64,000 nucleotides of DNA, from contig NW_027480467.1 in NCBI RefSeq assembly GCF_051401765.1, positions 1,426,001 to 1,490,000 on the forward strand, read 5' to 3'. This DNA comes from Calliopsis andreniformis (Eukaryota; Arthropoda; Insecta; Hymenoptera; Andrenidae). The notes under the pieces are model-generated. The model ran no database searches, was not told the DNA's origin, and was given only the letters and a program-made list of their open reading frames with translations. The position numbers and the translations under genes are program-made. Positions 53,477 to 63,964 of this stretch are shown here, one piece after another (position 1 is the first letter of the stretch; each line of letters begins with the position of its first letter).

Positions 53477-54864
53477 CAATCCTCAATACTCAATCTTCAA
53501 TCCTCAATACTCAATCTTCAAACCTCAATCCTCAATTCTCAAACCTCAATGCTCAATACTCAATCGTCAATCCTCAATCTCCAATCCTCAATCTTCAATC
53601 CTCAATCCTCAATCCTCAATCCTTAATCCTCAATCTTCAATCGGCAATACCCAATCCTCAATCTTCAATCCTCAGTCCTCAATCCTGAATCCTCAATCCT
53701 CAATCCTCAATCTTCAATCCTCAATACTCAATCTTCAACCCTCAATCCACAATCCTCAATCCTCAATCCTCATTCTTCAATCCTCAACACCCAATCCTCA
53801 ATCTTCAATCCTCAATTCACAATCCTCAATTCTCAACCCTCAATCCTCAACCCTCAGACCTCGAACATCAATACTCAACCATCAGTCCTCCTCCTCAATC
53901 CACAACACTCAATCCTCGATCCTCAATCTTCAATCATCAATATTCAATCTTCAATCCTCAATCCTCAATCCTCAATACTCAATCCTCTATCCTCAGTGTT
54001 CTATCCTCAATACCCAATCCTCAATCTTCAATCCTCAATCCTCAATCCTCAATCCCCAATCCTCAATCCTCAATCCTCAGTCCTCAAACCTCAATCTTCA
54101 ATCCTCAATACTCAATCTTCAATCCTCAATCCTCAATCCTCGGTCCTCAATCCTCAATCGTCAATCTCCAATCCTGAATACTCAATCTTCAATCCTCAAT
54201 ACTCAATCCTCAATACTCCATCCTCATTCCTCATTCCTCAATCCTCAATACACAATCCTCAATCTTCAATCCTCAATCCTCAATCCTCAATTCTCAATAC
54301 TCAATCATCAACCCTCTGACAACAAACAGCAATACTCAAACCTCAGTCCTCGTCCTCAACCCACAACCATCAATACTGAATCCTCAATCTTCAATCATGA
54401 ATATTCAATCTTCAGTACTCAATCCTCAATCCTCAATCCACAACCCTCAATGTCCAATCCGCAATACCCAATCCTCAATCTTCAATCCTCAATCCTCAAT
54501 CCTCAATTCTCAACCCTCAACCCTCAATCCTCTGATCTCAAACAACAATACTCAATCCTCAGTCCTCGTGCTCAATCCACAACCCTCAATCCACAATCCT
54601 CAATCTTCAATCCTCAATCCTCAATCCTCAATCCTCAATCCTCAATCCTCAGTTCTCAACCCTCAATTATGAATCCTCAACCCTGAATCCTCAATCTTCA
54701 GCCCTCAGTCCTCAACAATCAGTTGTCAATCCACAATCCTCAATAGAATATCACCAACTCACTGTTTTCAATACTCAATACTCAATCTGCAATCTTCAAA
54801 TCTCTATCCACAAACATCAATTCTCATCACTAAACACTTAACACTCAGTCTTCAATACTCAATC
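53477..54864 (+). repeat. Domain III segment, copy 2 (offset 4,052)
   Basis: Partner of 49425-50812. Past 54864 it has the 6-bp unit CAACCT, absent in copy 1 and shared with 59583. Confidence 0.88.
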
Positions 54865-56610
54865 CTCAACCTCAATCCTCAATCCTCATTCTTCAATCCT
54901 CAATACCCAATCCTCAATCTTCAATCCTCAATCCTCAATCCTCGTCCTCAATACACAACACTCAATCCTCGATCCTCAATCTTCAATCATCAATATTCAA
55001 TTTTCAATGCTCAATCCTCAATCCTCAATACTCAATCCTCTACCCTCAGTGTTCAATCCTCAATACCCAATCCTCAATCTCCAATCCTCAATCCTCAATC
55101 CTCAATCCCCAATCCTCAATCCTCAATCCTCAGTCCTCAAACCTCAATCCTCAACACTCAGCCCTCATCCTCAATCCTCAATCCTCAATCCTCAATCCTC
55201 AATCTTCAATCCTCAATCCTCAATCCTCAATTCTCAATCCTCAGTCCTCAATCTTCAATCCTCAATGCTCAATCCTCAATACTCAATACTCAATCTTCAA
55301 TCCTCAATCCTCAATTCTCAATCCTCAATGCTCAATACTCTATCGTCAATCCTCAATCCCCAATCCTCAATCTTCAATCATCAATCCTCAATACTCAATC
55401 TTCAATCCTCAATACTCAATCTTCAAACCTCAATCCTCAATTCTCAAACCTCAATGCTCAATACTCAATCATCAATCCTCAATCCCCAATCCTCAATATT
55501 CAATCCTCAATCCTCAATCCTCAATCCTTAATCCTCAATCTTCAATCCTCAATACTCAATCTTCAATCCTCAATCCTCAATCCTCAATCCTCAATCCTCA
55601 ATCCTCAGTCCTCAATCTTCAATCCTCAATCCTCAATCCTCAATACTCAATCCTCAATCCTCAATGTTCAATCCTCAATACCCAATCCTCAATCTTCAGT
55701 CCTCAATCCTCAATCCTCAATCCTCAATCCTCAATCCTCGATCCTCAGTCCTCAAACCTCAATCCTGAATACTCAAACCTGAATCCTCAGTCTTCAGCCC
55801 TCAGTCCTCAACAATCAGTTGTCAATCCTCAATCCTCAATAGAATATCCTCAATTCACAGGTTTCAATACTCAATACTCAACCTGCAATCTTCAAATCTC
55901 TATCCACAAACATCAATTCTCATCACTCAGCCCTCAACACTCGGTCCCCAATCCTCAGTCTTCAATCCTCAATCCTCAATCCTCAATCCTCAATCTTCAA
56001 TCCTCAATACTCAATCTTCAATCCTCAATCCTCAATCCTCGGTCCTCAATCCTCAATCGTCAATCTCCAATCCTGAATACTCAATCTTCAATCCTCAATA
56101 CTCAATCCTCAATACTCCATCCTCAATCCTCATTCCTCAATCCTCAATACACAATCCTCAATCTTCAATCCTCAATCCTCAATCCTCAATTCTCAATCCT
56201 CAATCATAAATCCTCAGACAACAAACAGCAATACTCAAACCTCAGTCCTCGTCCTCAATCCACAACCATCAATACTGAATCCTCAATCTTCAATCATCAA
56301 TATTCAATCTTCAGTACTCAATCGTCAATCCTCAATCCTCAATCGTCATTCTTCAATCCTCAACACCCAATCCTCAATCTTCAATCCTCAATCCTCAATC
56401 CTCAATCCTCAATTCCGAATCCTCAATCCTCAACCCTCAGACCTCAAACATCAATACTCAACCCTCAGTCCTCGTCCTCAATCCACAACACTCAATCCTC
56501 GACCCTCAATCTTCAATCATCAATATTCAATTTTCAATCCTCAATCCTCAATCCTCAATACTCAATCCTCTACCCTCAGTGTTCAATCCTCAATACCCAA
56601 TCCTCAATCC
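54841..56610 (+). repeat. 1.75-kb segment, copy 1 (offset 4,715)
   Basis: Offset 4,715 at 54841 and 55007, falling to 4,708 at 55837 and 56579 after one heptamer difference near 55580. Contains B block 55837. Confidence 0.88.
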
Positions 56611-56689
56611 TCAATCCTCAGTCCTCAAACCTCAATCTTCAATCCCCTATACTCAATCTTCAATCCTCAATCCTCAATCCTCGGTCCAC

Positions 56690-57380
56690 AATCCTCAATC
56701 GTCAATCTCCAATCCTGGATACGCAATCTTCAATCCTCAATCCTCAATCCTCAATACTCCATCCTCAATCCTCATTCCTCAATCCTCAATACACAATCCT
56801 CAATCTTCAATCCTCAATCCTAAATCCTCAATTCTCAATCCTCAATCCTCAGTCCTCAGTCCTCAAACCTCAATCCTCAACACTCAGCCCTCATCCTCAA
56901 TCCTCAATCCTCAATCCTCAAACCTCAAACATCAATCCTCAATCCTCAATCCTCAGTCCTCGGACTTCAATCCTCAATGCTCAATCCTCAATCCTCAATA
57001 CTCAATCTTCAATCCTCAATCCTCAATTCTCAATCCTCAATGCTCAATACTCGATCGTCAGTCCTCAATACCCGATCCTCAATCTTCAATCCTCAATCCT
57101 CAATACTCAACCTTCAATCGTCAATACTCAATCTTCAATCCTCAATCCTCAATTCTCAATCCTCAATGCTCAATACTCAATCGTCAATCCACAGTCCCCA
57201 ATCCGCAATCTTCAATCCTCATTCATCAATCCTCAATACCCAATCTTCAATCTTCAATCCTTAATCCTCAATCCTCAATTCTCAATCCTCAATCCTCAAT
57301 CCTCTGATCTCAAACATTAATACTCAATCCTCAGTCCTCGTTCTCAATCCACAACCCTCAATCCACAATCCTCAATCTTC
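56690..57380 (+). repeat. Segment copied at 62381-63072
   Basis: Includes CTGGATACGCAATC (GGAT at 56717/62409) and cassette 57040. The offset changes from 5,692 to 5,691 at a single-base loss (CAATCT unit near 62508). Confidence 0.85.
57040..57178 (+). repeat. 126-bp cassette, copy 2
   Basis: ATG at 57040 and 57166. Has CAATACCCGATCC where copies 1, 3 and 5 have a CAATCCCCGAT string. Confidence 0.8.
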
Positions 57381-57420
57381 AATTCTCAATCCTCAATCCT
57401 CAATCCTCAATCCTCAATCC

Positions 57421-57930
57421 TCAGTCCTCAACCCTCAATTCTGAATCCTCAACCCTGAATCCTCAATCTTCAGCCCACAGTCCTCAACAATCAGTTGTCA
57501 ATCCACAATCCTCAATAGAATATTATCAATTCACAGTTTTCAATACTCAATACTCAATCTGCAATCTTCAAATCTCTATCCACAAACATCAATTCTCATC
57601 ACTCAACCCTCAACACTCAGTCTTCAATACTCAATCCTCAATCCTCAATCCTCAATCCTCATTCTTCAATCCTCAATACCCAATCCTCAATCATCAATCC
57701 TCAATCCTCAATCCTCAATTCTCAATCCTCAATCCTCAATCCTCAGACCTCAAACAGCAATACTCAACACTCACTCCTCGTCCTCAATCCACAACCATCA
57801 ATCCTCAATCCTCAACCTTCAATCATCAATATTCAATCTTCAGTCCTCAATCCTCAATCCTCAATACTCAATCCTCAATCCTCAATGTTCAATCCGCAAT
57901 ACCCAATCCTCAATCTTCAATCCTCAGTCC
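57421..57930 (+). repeat. Partner of the 9.3-kb island
   Basis: Lies in its expected surroundings in domain III, where similar text also occurs near 51840, 54660 and 59380. This suggests that domain III is the source type and 9276-9785 the transplanted copy, but direction is inferred. Confidence 0.75.
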
Positions 57931-58699
57931 TCAATCCTCAATCCTCAATCCTCAATCTTCAATCCTCAATACTCAATCTTCAACCCTCAATACACAATCC
58001 TCAATCCTCAATCCTAATTCATCAATCCTCAGCACCCAATCCTCAATCTTCAATCCTCAATCCACAATCCTCAATTCTCAACCCTCAATCCTCAACCCTC
58101 AGACCTCAAACATCAATACTCAACCCTCAGTCCTCGTCCTCAATCCACAACACTCAATCCTCGATCCTCAACCTTCAATCATCAATATTCAATCTTCAAT
58201 CCTCAATCCTCAATCCTCAATACACAATCCTCTATTCTCAGTGTTCAATCCTCAATACCCAATCCTCAATCTTCAATCCTCAATCCTCAATCCTCAATCC
58301 CCAATCCTCAATCCTCAATCCTAAGTCCTCAAACCTCAATCTTCAATCCTCAATACTCAATCTTCAATCCTCAATCCTCAATCCTCGGTCCTCAATCCTC
58401 AATCGTCAATCTCCAATCCTGAATACTCAATCTTCAATCCTCAATCCTCAATCCTCAATCCTCAATCCTCAATCCTCATTCTTATATCCTCAATACCCAA
58501 TCCTAAATCTTCAATCCTGTATCCTCAATCCTAAATTCTCAATCCTCAATCCTCAGTCCTCAGTCCTCAATCCTCAATCCTCAAACCTCAATCCTCAATC
58601 CTCAATCTTCTATCCTCAATCCTCAATCCTCCCATCTTCTATCATCAATACACAATCTTCAATACTCAATCCTCAATTCTCGATCCTCAATCCTCAATC
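57931..58699 (+). repeat. Domain III satellite, partly matching 49.6-50.2 kb
   Basis: Contains CATCCTCAGCACCC-like and CTCAAACATCAATAC strings similar to those near 49730-49830, then an AT-richer stretch near 58610-58660 (CATCTTCTATCATC). No gene. Confidence 0.6.
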
Positions 58700-58945
58700 C
58701 TCAATATTCAACGCTCAAGCCTCAAACATCAATCCTCAATACTCAATCATCAATCCTCAATTCTCAATACTCAATATAATATCCTGAATTCTCATGGTTC
58801 AATACTCAATCCACAATATTCAATAATCAAATCCCAATCCTCAAACATCAATTCTCAACACTCAATCCTCAACACTCAGTCCTCTCTCTTCTATACTCCA
58901 TCCTCAACCCTCAATCCTCAAGCGTCAATACTCAATCCTCAATCC
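58700..58945 (+). repeat. Domain I-type A block inside domain III
   Basis: A block at 58772 (CAATATAATATCCTGAATTC, then TCATGG) with A-type leader and tail (CTCTCTCTTC, CAAGCGTC). It is the only A block in domain III and is not followed by B at 280 bp. Confidence 0.78.
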
Positions 58946-59555
58946 TCAACCCTCAATCTTCAATCCTCAATACTCAATCTTCAATCCTCAATCCTCAATC
59001 CTCAATTCGCAATCCTCAATCCTCAATCCTCAGACAACAAACAGCAATACTCAACCCTCAGTCCTCGTCCTCAATCCACAACCATCAATACTGAATCCTC
59101 AATCTTCAATCATCAATATTCAATCTTCAGTACTCAATCCTCAATCCTCAATCCTCAACGATCAATGTTCAATCCGCAATACCCAATCCTCAATCTTCAA
59201 TTCTCAATCCTCAATCCTCAATTCTCAATCCTCAACCCTCAATCCTCTGATCTCAAACATCAATACTCAATCCTCAGTCCTCGTCCTCAATCCACAACCC
59301 TCAATCCACAATCCTCAATCTTCAATTCTCAATCCTCAATCCTCAATCCTCAATCCTCAGTCCTCATTTCTCAACCCTCAATTCTGAATCCTCAACCCTG
59401 AATCCTCAATCGTCAGCCCTCAGTCCTCAACAATCAGTTGTCAATCCACAATCCTCAATAGAATATCATCAGTTCACGGTTTTCAATACTCAATACTCAA
59501 TCTGCAATCTTCAAATCTCTATCCGCAAATATCAATACTCATCACTCAACACTTA

Positions 59556-61318
59556 ACACTCAGTCTTCAATACTCAATCCTCAACCTCAATCCTCAATCC
59601 TCATTCTTCAATCCTCAATACCCAATCCTCAATCTTCAATCCTCAATCCTCAATCCTCGTCCTCAATACACAACACTCAATCCTCGATCCTCAATCTTCA
59701 ATCATCAATATTCAATTTTCAATGCTCAATCCTCAATCCTCAATACTCAATCCTCTACCCTCAGTGTTCAATCCTCAATACCCAATCCTCAATCTCCAAT
59801 CCTCAATCCTCAATCCTCAATCCCCAATCCTCAATCCTCAATCCTCAGTCCTCAAACCTCAATCCTCAACACTCAGCCCTCATCCTCAATCCTCAATCCT
59901 CAATCCTCAATCCTCAATCTTCAATCCTCAGTCCTCAATCCTCAATTCTCAATCCTCAGTCCTCAATCTTCAATCCTCAATGCTCAATCCTCAATACTCA
60001 ATACTCAATCTTCAATCCTCAATCCTCAATTCTCAATCCTCAATGCTCAATACTCTATCGTCAATCCTCAATCCCCAATCCTCAATCTTCAATCATCAAT
60101 CCTCAATACTCAATCTTCAATCCTCAATACTCAATCTTCAAACCTCAATCCTCAATTCTCAAACCTCAATGCTCAATACTCAATCATCAATCCTCAATCC
60201 CCAATCCTCAATATTCAATCCTCAATCCTCAATCCTCAATCCTTAATCCTCAATCTTCAATCCTCAATACTCAATCTTCAATCCTCAATCCTCAATCCTC
60301 AATCCTCAATCCTCAGTCCTCAATCTTCAATCCTCAATCCTCAATCCTCAATACTCAATCCTCAATCCTCAATGTTCAATCCTCAATACCCAATCCTCAA
60401 TCTTCAGTCCTCAATCCTCAATCCTCAATCCTCAATCCTCAATCCTCGATCCTCAGTCCTCAAACCTCAATCCTGAATACTCAAACCTGAATCCTCAGTC
60501 TTCAGCCCTCAGTCCTCAACAATCAGTTGTCAATCCTCAATCCTCAATAGAATATCCTCAATTCACAGGTTTCAATACTCAATACTCAACCTGCAATCTT
60601 CAAATCTCTATCCACAAACATCAATTCTCATCACTCAGCCCTCAACACTCGGTCCCCAATCCTCAGTCTTCAATCCTCAATCCTCAATCCTCAATCCTCA
60701 ATCTTCAATCCTCAATACTCAATCTTCAATCCTCAATCCTCAATCCTCGGTCCTCAATCCTCAATCGTCAATCTCCAATCCTGAATACTCAATCTTCAAT
60801 CCTCAATACTCAATCCTCAATACTCCATCCTCAATCCTCATTCCTCAATCCTCAATACACAATCCTCAATCTTCAATCCTCAATCCTCAATCCTCAATTC
60901 TCAATCCTCAATCATAAATCCTCAGACAACAAACAGCAATACTCAAACCTCAGTCCTCGTCCTCAATCCACAACCATCAATACTGAATCCTCAATCTTCA
61001 ATCATCAATATTCAATCTTCAGTACTCAATCGTCAATCCTCAATCCTCAATCGTCATTCTTCAATCCTCAACACCCAATCCTCAATCTTCAATCCTCAAT
61101 CCTCAATCCTCAATCCTCAATTCCGAATCCTCAATCCTCAACCCTCAGACCTCAAACATCAATACTCAACCCACAGTCCTCGTCCTCAATCCACAACACT
61201 CAATCCTCGACCCTCAATCTTCAATCATCAATATTCAATTTTCAATCCTCAATCCTCAATCCTCAATACTCAATCCTCTACCCTCAGTGTTCAATCCTCA
61301 ATACCCAATCCTCAATCT
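59556..61318 (+). repeat. 1.75-kb segment, copy 2
   Basis: Nearly identical to 54841-56610, including the CAACCT hexamer and CTCGGTCC string. Upstream B blocks (54741 and 59456) are at the same offset but clearly more diverged, so the recent exchange tract starts about 80-100 bp after them. Confidence 0.88.
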
Positions 61319-62123
61319 TCAATCCTCAATCCTCAATCCTCAATACCCAATCCTCAATCCTCAATCCTCAGTCCTCAAACCTCAATCTTCAATCCCCAAT
61401 ACTCAATCTTCAATCCTCAATCATCAATCCTCGGTCCACAATCCTCAATCGTCAATCTCCAATCCTGAATACTCAATCTTCAATCCTCAATCCTCAATCC
61501 TCAATCCTCAATTCTCAATCCTCATTCTTCATTCCTCAATACCCAATCCTCAATCTTCAATCCTCAATCTTCAATCCTCAATCATCAACCCTCAATCCTG
61601 AGTCCTCAGTCCTCAAACCTCAATCCCCAGACCTCAGCCCTCATCATCAATCCTCAATTCTCAATCCTCAATCCTCAATCTTCAATCCTCAATACTCAAT
61701 ATTCAATCCTCAATCCTCAATCCTCAATCTTTAATCCTCAATCCTCAATCCTCAATCCTCATTCTTAAATCCTCAATACCCAATCCTCAATCTGCAATCC
61801 TGAATCCTCAGTCCTAAATTATCAATCCTCAATCCTCAGTCCTCAGTCCTCAAACATCAATACTCAACCCTCAGTCCACGTCCTCAATCCACAATCCTCA
61901 ATCCTCGATCCTCAATCTTCAATCATCAATATTCAATCTTCAATCCTCAATCCCCAATCCTCAATCTTCAATCCTCAATCCTCAAACCTCAATCCTCAAA
62001 CGTCAGCCCTCGTCCTCAATCCTCAACAATCAATCCTCAATCGTCAATCTTCAATCATCAATTCTCAATCTTCTATCCTCAATCCCCAATCCTCAATCCT
62101 CAATCCTCAATTCTCAATCCTCA
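61319..62123 (+). repeat. Domain III mosaic before cassette 3
   Basis: 61361-61731 matches 51100-51470 (CGGTCC at 61432/51171; offset 10,261). The rest is plain heptamers with CTCAAACGTCAGCCC near 61995. No gene. Confidence 0.7.
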
Positions 62124-62262
62124 ATGCTCAATACTCGATCGTCAGTCCTCAATCCCCGATCCTCAATCTTCAATCCTCAATCCTCAATACTCAACCTTCA
62201 ATCCTCAATACTCAATCTTCAATCCTCAATCCTCAATTCTCAATCCTCAATGCTCAATACTC
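62124..62262 (+). repeat. 126-bp cassette, copy 3
   Basis: ATG at 62124 and 62250, TCGATCGTCA at 62135. Confidence 0.8.
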
Positions 62263-62380
62263 AATCGTCAATCCTCAATCCCCAATCCTCAATCTTCAAT
62301 CCTCAATCCTCAATCCTCAATCCTCAATCCTCAATCTTCAATCCTCAATACTCAATCTTCAATCCTCAATCCTCGGTCCT

Positions 62381-63072
62381 CAATCCTCAATCGTCAATCT
62401 CCAATCCTGGATACGCAATCTTCAATCCTCAATCCTCAATCCTCAATACTCCATCCTCAATCCTCATTCCTCAATCCTCAATACACAATCCTCAATCTTC
62501 AATCCTCAATCTCAATCCTCAATTCTCAATCCTCAATCCTCAGTCCTCAGTCCTCAAACCTCAATCCTCAACACTCAGCCCTCATCCTCAATCCTCAATC
62601 CTCAATCCTCAAACCTCAAACATCAATCCTCAATCCTCAATCCTCAGTCCTCGGTCTTCAATCCTCAATGCTCAATCCTCAATCCTCAATACTCAATCTT
62701 CAATCCTCAATCCTCAATTCTCAATCCTCAATGCTCAATACTCGATCGTCAGTCCTCAATACCCGATCCTCAATCTTCAATCCTCAATCCTCAATACTCA
62801 ACCTTCAATCCTCAATACTCAATCTTCAATCCTCAATCCTCAATTCTCAATCCTCAATGCTCAATACTCAATCGTCAATCCACAATCCCCAATCCGCAAT
62901 CTTCAATCCTCATTCATCAATCCTCAATACCCAATCCTCAATCTTCAATCCTTAATCCTCAATCCTCAATTCTCAATCCTCAATCCTCAATCCTCTGATC
63001 TCAAACATTAATACTCAATCCTCAGTCCTCGTTCTCAATCCACAACCCTCAATCCACAATCCTCAATCTTCA
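62381..63072 (+). repeat. Second copy of 56690-57380
   Basis: Contains cassette 62731. Differences from the first copy are sparse substitutions and the 6-bp CAATCT unit. Confidence 0.85.
62731..62869 (+). repeat. 126-bp cassette, copy 4
   Basis: ATG at 62731 and 62857. Shares CAATACCCGATCC with copy 2, as expected from the 5,691-bp-offset duplication. Confidence 0.8.
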
Positions 63073-63825
63073 ATACTCAATCGTCAATCCTCAATCCCCA
63101 ATCCTCAATCTTCAATCCTCAATCCTCAATCCTCAATCCTCAATCCTCAATCTTCAATCCTCAATACTCAATCTTCAATCCTCAATCCTCAATCCTGAAT
63201 CCTCAATCCTCAGTCCTCAATCTTCAATCCTCAATGCTCAATCCTCAAATCTCGATCCTCAGTCCTCAATCCTCAATCCTCAACACCCAATCCTCAATCT
63301 TCAATCCTCAATCCTCAATCCTCGATTCCGAATCCTCAATCCTCAACCCTCAGACCTCAAACATCAATACTCAACCCTCAGTCCTCTTCCTCAATCCACA
63401 ACACTCAATCCTCGATCCTCAATCTTCAATCATCAATATTCAATTTTCAATCCTCAATCCTCAATCCTCAATACTCAATCCTCTACCCTCAGTGTTCAAT
63501 CCTCAATACCCAATCCTCAATCTTCAATCCTCAATCCTCAGTCCTCAGTCCTCAAACATCAATACTCAACCCTCAGACCTCGTCCTCAATCCACAACCCA
63601 CAATACTCGATCCTCAATCTTCAATCATCAATATTCAATCTTCAATCCTCAATCCCCAATCCTCAATCTTCAATCCTCAATCCTCAAACCTCAATCCTCA
63701 ATCGTCAGCCCTCGTCCTCAATCCTCAACAATCAATCCTCAGTCGTCAATCTTCAATCATCAATTCTCAATCTTCAGTCCTCAATCCTCAATCCTCAATC
63801 CTCAATCCTCAATTCTCAATCCTCA
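63073..63825 (+). repeat. Domain III mosaic before cassette 5
   Basis: Contains strings seen near 56.3-56.6 kb (CTCGATTCCG, CAATGTTCAATCC) and near 61.9-62.1 kb (CGTCAGCCCTCG). Order differs from both. No gene. Confidence 0.6.
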
Positions 63826-63964
63826 ATGCTCAATACTCGATCGTCAGTCCTCAATCCCCGATCCTCAATCTTCAATCCTCAATCCTCAATACTCAGCCTT
63901 CAATCCTCAATACTCAATCTTCAATCCTCAATCCTCAATTCTCAATCCTCAATGCTCAATACTC
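63826..63964 (+). repeat. 126-bp cassette, copy 5
   Basis: ATG at 63826 and 63952, close to the right end of the window. CAGCCTTC replaces CAACCTTC. Confidence 0.8.

Noticed and set aside
53298..54686. 462-codon open frame similar to the 49177 frame
   Set aside because: The similarity follows from the DNA duplication at offset 4,052; the start regions differ and the frame is only satellite.
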